Positions 16,346 through 25,954 of a stretch of DNA of 50,429 bases are shown here, one piece after another. The translations under genes and the position numbers were made by a program. The notes below the pieces were generated by a model that did not search any database, was not told the origin of the DNA, and worked only from the letters and a program-made list of their open reading frames with translations. Numbering within the stretch: position 1 is the first letter of the stretch; each line of letters begins with the position of its first letter. The stretch lies in assembly GCF_006539285.1 (NCBI RefSeq), contig NZ_BJMS01000005.1, positions 1 through 50,429 of the forward strand, in the 5' to 3' direction. Origin of the DNA: Sporolactobacillus inulinus (GTDB lineage Bacteria; Bacillota; Bacilli; Bacillales; Sporolactobacillaceae).

Positions 16346-19176
16346 TTTTTTCTTTTTCTGTACGCAGCAATTCAACGATATAGAACACTTCTGACTCTGA
16401 AAGAGTGATATTAAGCGTTTCAAGCAGAATTTCATTTGCCTGGGTCACGATCGGATACAGTTTCTCCGTTCTGACCTGCGCGAGCCTTTGCTCGTCAGCA
16501 CTCATTTCTGAGCGTGTCAGATTACGCTCGAGTGCCCCTGCCATATGCATGATCAAGCTAATCTTGAAAGCATTGGACATTTTAGACTTACTGCGCTGCT
16601 GAATAAAAGCGCAATAACCCCACAGTACTTTTACAATTTTTACGGGATTTATAAATGTAAAATACTGTCCCAAATAGTTCTCAGCCATTTCTTTCGTTAA
16701 GAGCTCCGAATGTTCTAAGGCCTCAGCCTCATGTACCGCATGATTGTCTATTTCTTCGATCAGACTGACAAAGCGCTCGCCTCCACCCTGCAATAAGTCT
16801 TCTAATGAAACAAACGGAACAGCAACTTGGGGTTTCACAACACCGGTTGCGGCGACGATTTGATAGTCTTGCTGAATCTTGACAATTTGTTCGTTCATCG
16901 TCACAAGCGAAACGGTAATCACGGTGATATCATCGATCAGATGATCAACTAAGATCTTATCTAACAGGTCTTTGATTCGCTTAGCCGTTCCTTCACCAGT
17001 CGAACAAATCGCAATAATCGCCTTCGCTCTTTGATCGGATCGTTTCTGGACATCCTTCTTCTTTTGCTGAACCTTTTCGATCGTTCGTGAGTAGCCATCA
17101 AATTCACGCAATTCCCGATATACGGTTTCAAGATCACTATCGATTAATGCGGTTTTACGTGCTGCTTCAAGCACCATCGCTGTCGTCACCATATCGATCG
17201 TTTTGACATGAATATGCGTTTTCTCGATCAGTTTATTGCTAAATGTGCTCAGTGACCCCATATCCACCAATAGTAAAACGCCGTTGCCTTGATCGATCTT
17301 CTTAACTTGCGCGGCAATGCCGGCCAATGCGATTTTTGGGCTCATTTCCAGCGGCATATCGTAGGCAGCAATGTTATCGACAGACAGCAGTTGCGAAACA
17401 ACGTGCACCATTGAGGAGGCGGTGCTGTCACCATGGGCCGCTACAACGATGCCAACTTTCCCGGTTTTAGGTTCAGATTTTAACGACACTAAAAGGATCG
17501 CCATGTAATAAACTTCAGATTCTGGAATAGGAAAACGATAATGATCTCTGATCAATTCTTTCACGCGTTCTGCAATCTTGAGCTCTACCGGATAATCATG
17601 GACCATTGAAATCAGATCAGCCGAAATATTACGCAACGGTTTGCCTGACTGGATCCGTTTGATAAAAGAGCTGATATGCAGGCTCATCGCATAAATGAAA
17701 TGATCCCTGACCGGATAATTTTCTCTTTCCTGAAGCAATCGCTGCATCTGCTTTGTTAAATCAATAATTTCTTGATCAACGATCTCACTCAGACCATCGA
17801 TTGTCTTTTCCAACTTTCCCTGACGATAAAAGGATTTTAAATGCAAATTGATATCGGTCATAATGAAGTGATTAATCGCAGCTTGATCCAACCCATCTTC
17901 TTTCAGCAGAGCAGCTTTATCACCAATGATTTCATACAAATTATACGGCAACTCATAACTGTCAATGTCGGGCGTTCCACGCTGAGCATCAGGCTTAATC
18001 ACCATCGTTGCCTCGAGCAAACGGCTTAAATTCCCCAGTTCTCGGCGATCGCTTGCCAAGTTGGAAAGTCCGTCTTTGATATTAGGCGGCAACTGGCTAA
18101 AAAGCAGCGTAATTTCATTTTTATTATGCATGCTATTCAAGAAACCTTGAGCGCACACTAATTGAATATTCGATTTCAATTGCCCAATATTACCGTAGGT
18201 GACGCTTCCTAGCAAAGCTTGCACGACATCTTCGCCTAAGCGAATATTTTTATGAATTCGATTCGCTTCAAGCGTTAATAATTGTTCTAGTAATTGCAAT
18301 TTTTCACGTGCATTTCTTTGGTAAAAATCCGGCAGCTGAATGATAATCGGAATACGACGGACAAAAGTTTGCAGTAATGAACTTTTCGGGTCCTCGGTGG
18401 TTGCGTAAACAAGTCTGACATCCGCATGATGCGCTTGCAGTCTCGCCTAAACGGCTGTAGGTTCCATGATCCATAAAATAAAAGATCATTTCTTGCCCCT
18501 CAGGCGGCAGACGATGAACTTCATCAAGAAAAAGCATTCCGCCGTCAGCTTCCTGAATCAGGCCAGCTTTATCCGCATTGGCACCAGTAAAAGCTCCCTT
18601 GACATAGCCAAACAGATGCGACATCAATAACTGTGGATTGTGTGCGTAATCCGCACAATTGAATGTGGTAAATCCCTTTTTGGAAATGATCTTTCGACCC
18701 AATGCAAAATGGTACATTTTATGAGCAAAATAGGTCTTCCCAGATCCTGTCGGCCCAATAATCAGTGTATTCAGTCCGTGCGGCGGATACAGCAGCGCTG
18801 CTTTGGCCTGTTCGACCTGATTCTTCAGGCTGTCACGGCTGCCAATCATGCTCTTAAAAACATCCACTTCGTGCTTCTTTGCTGCAACTTCCCCTTTCGT
18901 GCTTGGATCACGAATCCGTGCATATCCTGCAAATCCGATGTTCGGCTTCTGCTGCATCTTCATTTCATCTTTTCCGGCTGCATGATTCACGAAATAGTGA
19001 ACGGGTCGGCCATTGGTTTTCTTTACCCTGCCCTCTCTGACAAGCTGATTGAGCACCTTGCTCACATTCGGGCGTAGTACACCGATCGCTTCGGATAGTT
19101 CGCTTGTTGTAACACCTTGATCCATACTGCGTGCGTACGTTTCCAAATAGGTTAAAACTTTTTCACGCCGTGTCAC
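16326..19176 (-). pseudogene. manR: LevR/ManR-type sigma-54 activator with PRDs, disrupted by a frameshift
   Basis: One regulator gene (about 948 codons if intact) is split into two frames. The first part (19176 to 18304, GTG start after AAAGGGGGG) has an N-terminal HTH (about 1-60) and the AAA+ domain with Walker A GPTGSGKT (141-148), GAFTGA (194-199) and Walker B MLFLDEVH. It loses the family sequence after HGTYSRLGET and ends in unrelated residues. The family sequence resumes in the next frame (HHADVRLVYATTED) and runs to 16326. That part covers the rest of the AAA+ domain, PRD1, an EIIA-Man-like domain (VVAAHGDSTASSM), an EIIB-like domain (AIIAICSTGEG, with Cys) and PRD2. One extra base near 18437-18447 explains everything. 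It could be a real mutation, a sequencing error or, less likely, programmed shifting. If real, sigma-54 activation of the PTS operon would be lost. Confidence 0.85.
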
Positions 19177-19531
19177 TCGATGCCCCCCTTTTTATATATT
19201 GTGTATCGCTAATGTATCACACATCGCACATGTAAGCGAATTCATTGTTTTGAATGCAGAAATTAAAAAAGGAATCCGATTTTTGTTTCCATCATGTTAA
19301 TCGCATAAACGCGCATATTACTTATAATTACTTGACAAATTATATTTTTCACTTATACTTACTTATATAATATACATGTTTAACTGTGATCTGTGGCTTT
19401 CTCTCACCACTCGGCTTCATTAAAAGTGTAAACCTAACAACCGGCGTGAAACACCTGGATGGTGCACAAATGAATCGATTAAAAGAGCAAGTTAACAAAA
19501 CAAATCCATCGAAAAAAAGAGGCGGAGTGTC
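19177..19531. other. Divergent regulatory region between manR and the DeoR regulator
   Basis: Contains the TGTGTATC-like sites (19200-19219) before manR, then AT-rich DNA. TTGACA (19332-19337), a 16-bp spacer and TATACT (19354-19359) form a good vegetative promoter for the plus-strand DeoR gene, leaving a leader of about 165 nt. Within the leader an ATG at 19470 opens a short frame (MNRLKEQVNKTN) running out of frame across the DeoR start. Confidence 0.55.
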
Positions 19532-20296
19532 ATTTACCAAGAAGAACGGCTTGCAGCAATACTTGATAACCTGCAAAAGGCACGTAGCCTATCCGTGGCG
19601 GATATTTGCCGGCTTTACGGCGTCTCTCGTGACACAGCTCGTCGTGATATTGTCAAACTCACCGAGCAAGGGGCAGCAATCCGAACACACGGAGGCATCG
19701 CACTTCCTGATATAAAGAACCAGATTCTTGCTTACCGTGAACGGCTGCAAGCTTATTCGGAAGAAAAAATACAAATTGGTGCGAAAGCGCTGTCTTTGAT
19801 AAAAGACAACGGCTGTTATTTTTTCAATGCATCAACAACGATCTCATGCATGGTAAGACAAATGAAGGTTTCAGCAAACATTTTCACTCAATCACTTGAT
19901 GTCGCAGAGCTATTGTCCGGAGACGCGCAGAGCAGTGTCCATTTATTCGGTGGCACCTTTCATCAGCGAAATCGCTTTTTCTTTTCCGTCGACAGCATCA
20001 AACAAATCGAACGGATACACTTTGATGCCGCTTTTCTTGGTGCTGCCGCACTAACCGATGACGGTATTTATTATGAGGACGAAGAGGATGCTTTGCTGAG
20101 CAGAATTGTCTCAGATCGTTCTGACAGCACCATCATTCTGGCCGATCATAAAAAATATGAGCAGATGAGCAGATTTAAGGCATTCGACTGGAAAGCTGCC
20201 GATATCCTGATCACCGACCGCCAGCCGCCTGAGAAAGTTGATACAGCTCGTGAAATGCAAGGAACCAATTTGCTTCTCGCCGAATCTGATTCATGA
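19532..20296 (+). CDS. DeoR-family transcriptional regulator, probable ATT start
   Basis: Sugar-responsive repressor of 254 residues. An N-terminal winged HTH (about 2-57: IYQEERLAAILDNLQ... SVADICRLYGVSRDTARRDI) precedes a DeoR sensor domain resembling ribose-5-phosphate isomerase, with KIQIGAKALSLIKDNGCYFFNAS and ILADHKKYEQ. The family normally begins MYQEERL or similar. Here the equivalent codon is ATT (19532), with AGGCGGAG four bases upstream. No ATG, GTG or TTG lies in frame between the preceding stop (near 19490) and 19595. The GTG at 19595 would cut the HTH in half. Either ATT is used, the start is mutated, or translation begins at ATG 19470 and shifts by -1 at the A7 run (19512-19518). 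The HAD gene follows by 29 bp, so its ligand may be a sugar phosphate. Confidence 0.75.
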   Translation: MYQEERLAAILDNLQKARSLSVADICRLYGVSRDTARRDIVKLTEQGAAIRTHGGIALPDIKNQILAYRERLQAYSEEKIQIGAKALSLIKDNGCYFFNASTTISCMVRQMKVSANIFTQSLDVAELLSGDAQSSVHLFGGTFHQRNRFFFSVDSIKQIERIHFDAAFLGAAALTDDGIYYEDEEDALLSRIVSDRSDSTIILADHKKYEQMSRFKAFDWKAADILITDRQPPEKVDTAREMQGTNLLLAESDS

Positions 20297-20325
20297 TCAA
20301 AATTTCTGTTAAGGGAGCGGATTTC

Positions 20326-21153
20326 ATGGCAATTCATTTGATTTTCAGCGATATTGACGGTACCCTGATCAACTCGCATCATGAACTTACTGAGCGAACA
20401 ATCCGTGCTGTACAAGGATGCACAAGCAGAGGCATTCCTTTTGTCCTCGTTTCAGCACGCATGCCAAGCGGCATTAGCCCTTTGCAGAGGCAACTCGGGT
20501 TATCCTGTCCGATCATTTGTTACAGTGGTGCTTTGATTGTCGATGCGCTGCTGCAGTCCTCAGCCCCGCTGCACTCAGAGACAATGAATGCGCAGACCGC
20601 ATTTACGGTATATCAGCACGTGAGCGATCAATTTCCATCGGTAAGTTTTTCTGCATACAGCTTTAATCGCTGGCTGGTTTCGGATCTAGATGATCCTTGG
20701 GTCGTTCAGGAGCAGGCAATTGCCGGGACAACAGCATATCCATTTGCTTTTCGCAAGACACAAGTGGATGATTTACCACCGATTCATAAAATCCTCTGTA
20801 TGGGCGACCCGGCTGAAATTGATAAACTGCAACTGTGCTTGACAGATATGTCGCTCGATGCAGTCTGCTATAAGTCGAAGCCAACCTATTTGGAAATCAT
20901 GGCGAACCAAGCGAGCAAAGCATCAGCAATGCAGAAGATTATGGATCGTTTTCAGATCCCCCAGGAACAAACACTTGCGTTCGGAGACAATTTTAACGAT
21001 GTACCGATGCTCCGCTTTGCCGGAGTCGGTGTGGCGATGGCAAATGCGCCAATGCAAGTAAAGGGCTCTGCCGATTATGTCACCTTATCCAACGATCAAG
21101 ACGGAATTGCGGCTGCACTTGAACGACTTGGCATACTTCCCGCTGTATCATAA
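20326..21153 (+). CDS. Cof-type HAD-superfamily phosphatase
   Basis: Phosphatase of 275 residues with HAD motif I FSDIDGTLI (about residues 6-14), motif II VLVSAR (about 39-44), a C2 cap, and motif IV FGDNFNDVPMLRFAGVGVAMANA, typical of Cof/YidA-like sugar phosphatases. The start ATG 20326 follows GGGAG; the in-frame ATG at 20293 lies inside the upstream gene and lacks a ribosome site. The gene follows the DeoR regulator closely on the same strand and is very probably cotranscribed with it. The pair suggests control of a phosphorylated sugar pool. The substrate cannot be named. Confidence 0.85.
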   Translation: MAIHLIFSDIDGTLINSHHELTERTIRAVQGCTSRGIPFVLVSARMPSGISPLQRQLGLSCPIICYSGALIVDALLQSSAPLHSETMNAQTAFTVYQHVSDQFPSVSFSAYSFNRWLVSDLDDPWVVQEQAIAGTTAYPFAFRKTQVDDLPPIHKILCMGDPAEIDKLQLCLTDMSLDAVCYKSKPTYLEIMANQASKASAMQKIMDRFQIPQEQTLAFGDNFNDVPMLRFAGVGVAMANAPMQVKGSADYVTLSNDQDGIAAALERLGILPAVS

Positions 21154-21306
21154 TCCCAATCTTTGAGAAAAACTTCTTTTGAAAAAAAGCAGGTTAAGTC
21201 TAAACACAAACGCTCCGTAGCAACTGCCCACAGACGGTAACGGAATTCACCTGAGCTCTTGCTTAACATCTCGTTACCTTGCCTCAGGTTATCTATCGTC
21301 ATATTT

Positions 21307-21357
21307 AGAAAAAAGAAGGATCCGGAATTGAGCGTTTTTTCTCAATTCCGGATCCTT
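21307..21357 (-). terminator. Long-stem terminator of the zf-TFIIB gene
   Basis: A perfect 17-bp stem (AAGGATCCGGAATTGAG and its complement) with an 8-nt loop. A T-rich tract follows on the minus strand, directly after the small zinc-protein gene. It may also end the plus-strand HAD transcript. Confidence 0.85.
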
Positions 21358-21358
21358 T

Positions 21359-21685
21359 TCAATCAAAAATATCGCCAAGCATATCCATCACCGATTTTTT
21401 CTTTTTTCTTCTTGGATATTTGCCTTTTTCGTAATAATCGCGGTCATATCTCTGATCGCGGTACTTACTGTCACGATCTTTATGATGGCGGTCTTTATAG
21501 TCGCGATCATCGTCATCATCATACCAGTCATTAAACGGACGGCGGACTTCCTGTACACGCTGGGACAGCTTGTCAAGCTCGCCACGGTCCAACCAAATCC
21601 CTTTGCAGTTCGGACACACATCGATCAAGACACCATCTTTTTCAACTTCTTTCATACGAACATCATCACAGATTGGGCAAAACAT
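21359..21685 (-). CDS. zf-TFIIB-domain zinc-binding protein with a charged tail
   Basis: Protein of 108 residues. The first 45 form a TFIIB-type zinc ribbon: CPIC (about residues 3-6) and CPNCKGIWLDRGELDKL (about 24-40), the usual two CxxC pairs with the GIWLDRGEL signature. The rest is low-complexity and highly charged, rich in Asp, Arg, Lys and Tyr (DDDDDRDYKDRHHKDRDSKY), ending in a basic patch and a short hydrophobic motif, MDMLGDIF. The start ATG 21685 follows GAGAGGAAG. Proteins of this type are common but functionally uncharacterised. The tail resembles those of nucleic-acid-associated proteins, which is only an impression. It is divergent from pflB. Confidence 0.8.
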   Translation of the reverse strand: MFCPICDDVRMKEVEKDGVLIDVCPNCKGIWLDRGELDKLSQRVQEVRRPFNDWYDDDDDRDYKDRHHKDRDSKYRDQRYDRDYYEKGKYPRRKKKKSVMDMLGDIFD

Positions 21686-21812
21686 CCGATCACTTCCTCT
21701 CTTTTCAAAAATCATTATGAATGCGCTTTATTACTGTATAGTCATACGCACCCAAATACACGTTTACGTCTGTATACGCGACAAAATGTTAACAAAAAAG
21801 ACACAGATGAGG

Positions 21813-21826
21813 TGTAAGCGTTTACA
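21813..21826 (+). promoter_or_regulatory. cre box upstream of pflB
   Basis: TGTAAGCGTTTACA fits the CcpA consensus TGWAANCGNTNWCA at every fixed position and is a perfect palindrome. It lies about 90 bp before the pflB start and close to a possible -10 TATACT at 21837-21842, so binding would interfere with initiation. Confidence 0.65.
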
Positions 21827-21858
21827 TAAGTTATTATATACTAAGTGTGTACGAAAAA

Positions 21859-21884
21859 ACATCATGTGTTTCATCAAATGATGT
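21859..21884 (+). promoter_or_regulatory. Inverted repeat in the pflB leader
   Basis: ACATCAT and ATGATGT (7-bp arms, 12-nt gap) lie about 30 bp before the pflB start. It could be a leader hairpin or an operator for an anaerobic or redox regulator. I see no known Rex or Fnr consensus in it. Confidence 0.3.
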
Positions 21885-21913
21885 AGAAATGAAGAAATGA
21901 GGAGATGAACGAC

Positions 21914-24169
21914 ATGGAAGCAGTTGTAAAAGAAAACAAGTATGATTCCTCTTGGGATGGTTTTGCTGACGGAATCTGGAAACATGAGATTGACGTTCGC
22001 GACTTTATCATAAGGAATATTCATACGTACACAGGCGACGAATCCTTTCTCTCCGGACCGACAAAGAACACGACACTTCTTTGGAAACAAGTGATGCAGC
22101 TGTCTGAACAAGAACGAAAAAACGGCGGAGTTCTGGATATGGACACCGAAATCGTCTCAACCATTACATCCCATAAGCCCGGCTATTTAAATAAAAACAT
22201 GGAAAAAATTGTTGGTTTTCAAACCGATAAGCCGTTTAAGCGTGCGCTAATGCCGTTTGGCGGAATTCGCATGGCTGATCAAGCTGCAGCATCCTATGGC
22301 TTTAAAATCGACAAAGAGGTCGACCACATTTTCACTGAATACCGTAAAACACATAACCAAGGCGTCTTTGATGCGTACACCGACGAAATGCGACTGGCGC
22401 GCCACGTTGGGATCATTACCGGCCTTCCTGATGCGTACGGACGTGGCCGTATTATCGGCGACTATCGGCGTGTCGCACTATACGGCATCGATTTTCTCAT
22501 TGAACAGAAACAAATCGATAAAAAGAATACAGGAAGCAAGATGAGTGAAGATGTGATCCGCCTGCGCGAAGAACTGACCGAACAAATCCGTGCACTGCAG
22601 GACATTAAGAAAATGGCTGCGAGCTACGGATTTGATATTTCTAAACCGGCATCCAATGCTCAAGAAGCCTTCCAATGGCTCTACTTCGGCTATTTGGCTG
22701 CAGTTAAGGAACAGAACGGGGCAGCGATGAGTCTTGGCAGAACGTCAAGCTTCCTCGACATTTTCATTGAACGCGATTTGAAAAACCACGTACTGACTGA
22801 AGAAGAAGCTCAGGAACTGGTCGATCATTTCGTTATGAAACTACGCCTTGTTAAGTTCGCACGTACACCGGACTATAATGAACTGTTCAGCGGCGATCCG
22901 ACTTGGGTGACCGAATCGATCGGCGGTATCTCTGTAGACGGTCAGCCGCTTGTGACCAAGAACTCATTCCGCTTTCTTCATACATTGGAAAATCTCGGAC
23001 CGGCACCGGAACCGAACCTGACAGTTCTTTGGTCAAAGCAATTGCCAAAAGCATTCAAAGAATATTGTGCCCAGATCTCCATCAAGACCAGCGCAATTCA
23101 ATATGAAAACGATGACTTGATGCGCCTTCAATATGGCGACGATTACGGCATTGCCTGCTGCGTCTCCGCAATGCGGATTGGCAAGCAAATGCAGTTCTTC
23201 GGTGCACGCGCAAACTTGGCGAAAACACTACTGTACGCGATTAACGGCGGCGTTGATGAAATTAAAAAGGTTCAAGTCGCTCCTCCGCTTTCGCCGATTA
23301 CAAGTGATGTGCTGGATTACGATGAAGTCATGCAGAAATTCGACATTATGATGGATTGGCTGGCTGATCTTTATATCAACACCCTGAACGTGATCCACTA
23401 TATGCACGACAAGTACTCCTATGAACGCAGTGAAATGGCACTTCACGATACGCATATTCTGCGCACGATGGCAACCGGTATTGCCGGACTCAGCGTCGCA
23501 GCAGACTCGCTTAGTGCGATCAAATATGCCAAGGTTCACGTACAGCGTGACGAAGATGGGATTACAACCGGATTCACCATCGACGGTGATTTCCCGAAAT
23601 ACGGAAATAACGATGACCGTGTCGATGCCATTGCTGTTGATCTTGTGGAGCGCTTTATGAAGAAGCTGAAAAAGACAGAAACCTATCGTGAATCGGTTCA
23701 TACACTATCGATTTTGACGATTACGTCGAACGTTGTCTACGGCAAGAAGACCGGCAGCACACCGGATGGCCGCCTGCGCGGCGAAGCATTTGCGCCGGGC
23801 GCAAACCCAATGCACGGACGCGACAGCAAAGGCGCGCTCGCTTCACTGTCGTCAGTAGCGAAATTACCATACCGCGATGCACTAGACGGTATCTCGAATA
23901 CCTTCTCAATTGTGCCGCAAGCACTCGGCAAAGATGACGGCTCACGCACGTCCAATCTGGATGCGATGCTCGACGGCTATTCAGTTAAGGGAGGCCATCA
24001 TATTAATATTAATGTGTTCAACCGCGAGACACTCATTGATGCCATGGATCACCCTGAAAAGTATCCTCAGTTGACCATCCGTGTCTCCGGATATGCCGTC
24101 AACTTCATTAAGCTGACCCGTGAACAGCAACTGGAAGTGCTGCACCGCACCTTCCACAAATCAATTTAA
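21914..24169 (+). CDS. pflB: Formate C-acetyltransferase (pyruvate formate-lyase)
   Basis: Glycyl-radical enzyme of 751 residues converting pyruvate and CoA to acetyl-CoA and formate under anaerobic conditions. The adjacent active-site cysteines are in [15 protein letters not shown]. The radical-bearing glycine is in the C-terminal [12 protein letters not shown]. The N-terminus [19 protein letters not shown] and the total length match the family. The start ATG 21914 is 9 nt after GAGGAG; the ATG at 21905 overlaps that ribosome site. The activase gene follows 44 bp downstream, so the two form an operon. A perfect cre box upstream suggests CcpA control. The enzyme marks mixed-acid fermentation beside lactate formation. 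Confidence 0.97.
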   Translation: MEAVVKENKYDSSWDGFADGIWKHEIDVRDFIIRNIHTYTGDESFLSGPTKNTTLLWKQVMQLSEQERKNGGVLDMDTEIVSTITSHKPGYLNKNMEKIVGFQTDKPFKRALMPFGGIRMADQAAASYGFKIDKEVDHIFTEYRKTHNQGVFDAYTDEMRLARHVGIITGLPDAYGRGRIIGDYRRVALYGIDFLIEQKQIDKKNTGSKMSEDVIRLREELTEQIRALQDIKKMAASYGFDISKPASNAQEAFQWLYFGYLAAVKEQNGAAMSLGRTSSFLDIFIERDLKNHVLTEEEAQELVDHFVMKLRLVKFARTPDYNELFSGDPTWVTESIGGISVDGQPLVTKNSFRFLHTLENLGPAPEPNLTVLWSKQLPKAFKEYCAQISIKTSAIQYENDDLMRLQYGDDYGIACCVSAMRIGKQMQFFGARANLAKTLLYAINGGVDEIKKVQVAPPLSPITSDVLDYDEVMQKFDIMMDWLADLYINTLNVIHYMHDKYSYERSEMALHDTHILRTMATGIAGLSVAADSLSAIKYAKVHVQRDEDGITTGFTIDGDFPKYGNNDDRVDAIAVDLVERFMKKLKKTETYRESVHTLSILTITSNVVYGKKTGSTPDGRLRGEAFAPGANPMHGRDSKGALASLSSVAKLPYRDALDGISNTFSIVPQALGKDDGSRTSNLDAMLDGYSVKGGHHININVFNRETLIDAMDHPEKYPQLTIRVSGYAVNFIKLTREQQLEVLHRTFHKSI

Positions 24170-24213
24170 CTACTGTTTCTGAGTCTTGTATGTAAAAGGA
24201 AGGAGGAGCTTCA

Positions 24214-24975
24214 ATGGTTCTCGGTAACATTCATTCCATTGAATCGTTCGGCACAGTTGATGGACCCGGCATTCGCTTTGTCGTCTTTACCCAAGGCTGC
24301 CCGCTCCGATGCAAGTATTGCCATAATGTCGATACACGACCAATCGGAACAGGCAAGCAAGTCACCGTTGATGAGATCATTCGCGAGCTAAAGGACTACC
24401 TTCCGTTTATCCAGTCATCCGGAGGCGGAATTACGGTAAGCGGCGGCGAAGCACTGCTGCAAATCCCTTTTCTCATCGAATTGTTTCGAGCGTGCAAAGC
24501 GATCGGGGTGCACACCGCACTGGACACATCCGGATGCTGCTATGTCGATGCACCTTTCTTTCATCAGAAATTTGATCAACTGGCAGAAGTCACTGATCTG
24601 GTTTTGCTCGATATTAAAGAAATCAACTCAGAACGTCATAAGTGGCTGACCGGACAGCCAAATGAACGGATTCTCGCCTTTGCACGTCTTTTAGCAAAGA
24701 AACAGATTCCCGTCTGGATCCGCCATGTTCTGGTGCCGACAATTACCGATTCTGCAGATGATCTGACCGATCTTGGCGCATTCATCGACACGCTGGATAA
24801 TGTCGAACGCGTGGAAATTCTACCCTATCATAAGATGGGTGTGTTCAAATGGAAGGCAAACGGTCTCGACTATCCCCTCGAAGGCATCGAACCGCCGACT
24901 AACGAGGAAGTCACCCGTGCTGCCGAATTAATCCAGCAAAAGCTGCATCGACCACTCGTCGCAGCGCCACAGTGA
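24214..24975 (+). CDS. pflA: Pyruvate formate-lyase-activating enzyme
   Basis: Radical SAM enzyme of 253 residues that installs the glycyl radical on PflB. The CxxxCxxC 4Fe-4S motif is at Cys29, Cys33 and Cys36 (GCPLRCKYCHN). SAM-binding GGxGxT-like elements follow (SSGGGITVSGGEALLQ), along with the downstream DTSG and LLDIKE. The N-terminal IHSIESFGTVDGPGIRFVVFTQGC is characteristic of PFL activases. Start ATG 24214 follows AAGGAAGGAGGAG. It is the second gene of the pflB operon and is followed by a terminator. Confidence 0.97.
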   Translation: MVLGNIHSIESFGTVDGPGIRFVVFTQGCPLRCKYCHNVDTRPIGTGKQVTVDEIIRELKDYLPFIQSSGGGITVSGGEALLQIPFLIELFRACKAIGVHTALDTSGCCYVDAPFFHQKFDQLAEVTDLVLLDIKEINSERHKWLTGQPNERILAFARLLAKKQIPVWIRHVLVPTITDSADDLTDLGAFIDTLDNVERVEILPYHKMGVFKWKANGLDYPLEGIEPPTNEEVTRAAELIQQKLHRPLVAAPQ

Positions 24976-25000
24976 TCGAACAGAATCTATCGCATGAATG

Positions 25001-25033
25001 AACAGGGAGAAGAACGCTTCTCTCTGTTTTTTT
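25001..25033 (+). terminator. Terminator of pflB-pflA
   Basis: AACAGGGAGAAG-AACG-CTTCTCTCTGTT followed by seven T, directly after pflA. Confidence 0.9.
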
Positions 25034-25137
25034 GTCTTCGATCCGGATGACGCAACACCCCGAAGAGAACTTTTCGATTGAGTATCGGAACGAAAGCCAG
25101 TCTTCCTGCGCTTTGGCATCTGAATCATGAGCACAGC

Positions 25138-25172
25138 AAAAAACGAGAGGGACAAATGGCCCTCTCGTTTTT
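25138..25172. terminator. Bidirectional terminator
   Basis: AAAACGAGAGGG and CCCTCTCGTTTT with a short loop and A and T runs on both sides. It lies between the converging pflA and LOG-family genes, so it can end transcription from either side. Confidence 0.85.
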
Positions 25173-25204
25173 CTCGTTACGCGGTACTCTTTAGATTGCT
25201 ACAG

Positions 25205-25774
25205 TTATTTCGCATACTTGCGAACAATGGGCGGTTGATAACCGTTCATCACTTTTTCAATCGCATCAAGGGTATCGATAAAAAATATTTTGGCGCGATC
25301 CTCTTGGGTGAGAAAGCCTTCTGAAACCATCTGGTCAAAAAACTGAGCCGCCAAATCGTAGTAGCCGTTGACATTATAAAAGATACACGGACTGTCATTC
25401 TCACCAACGCGAGCCCAAGAGACAGCCTCAGAGATCTCTTCCAGTGTTCCCGGACCTCCAGGAAGCGCAATGCAACAATCAGACAGCTCCATCATTTTTT
25501 TCTTGCGAACATCCATATCCTCAGTCACGATTAATTGCTCGAGCCCAGGATGAGCGATTTCACGATCAACGAGAAATTGCGGGATAATCCCTGTAACGCG
25601 CCCACCATGATTCAGCACCGTATCGGCAACAACACCCATTAAGCCGATCTTCCCGCCTCCGTAAACCAATCCGTAACGATGAGAAGCAATCCATTCCGCC
25701 AGCATCCTTGCATGCGTCTCATAGATCGGATTCTTGCCCATGCTCGCCCCACAGTAAACCGCAATACGTTTCAA
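25205..25774 (-). CDS. LOG-family protein (cytokinin riboside 5'-monophosphate phosphoribohydrolase type)
   Basis: Rossmann-fold nucleotide hydrolase of 189 residues in the LOG/YvdD family. In tested members it cleaves the base from AMP-like nucleotides; in bacteria it is probably a housekeeping nucleotide hydrolase. The signature is complete: MKRIAVYCGASMG at the N-terminus, YGGGKIGLMG (about 40-49), the catalytic Arg and Lys around MDVRKKKMMELSD, and ALPGGPGTLEE, the PGGxGTxxE motif (about 104-114). Start TTG 25774 follows GAGGGAGCG. It is a single gene with a terminator downstream and a divergent murR upstream. Confidence 0.9.
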   Translation of the reverse strand: MKRIAVYCGASMGKNPIYETHARMLAEWIASHRYGLVYGGGKIGLMGVVADTVLNHGGRVTGIIPQFLVDREIAHPGLEQLIVTEDMDVRKKKMMELSDCCIALPGGPGTLEEISEAVSWARVGENDSPCIFYNVNGYYDLAAQFFDQMVSEGFLTQEDRAKIFFIDTLDAIEKVMNGYQPPIVRKYAK

Positions 25775-25893
25775 GTCGCTCCCTCATTTCTCTTTGATGA
25801 TAGGTTTACTATAGCATACTTGGAAAACTCACAATCCTCCATTTCGCCCTAAATGAACCATGAATCGAACGCGCAATCCATTTATTCCTTTTC

Positions 25894-25925
25894 TTGCAAG
25901 CTTGAATGAACAATAATATTATTAA
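25894..25925 (+). promoter_or_regulatory. murR promoter with a putative MurR operator
   Basis: TTGCAA (25894-25899), 17 bp, TATTAT (25917-25922). The 11-mer AATATTATTAA (25915-25925) overlaps the -10 and recurs exactly at the murQ promoter (26892-26902). Confidence 0.5.
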
Positions 25926-25954
25926 AGAACAAATTCAATGACGGAGGATGGCAG

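Noticed and set aside
19386-19715. Plus-strand 109-codon frame before the DeoR gene
   Set aside because: Its first third may be a leader, but the rest overlaps the DeoR HTH in the wrong frame and has no family resemblance.
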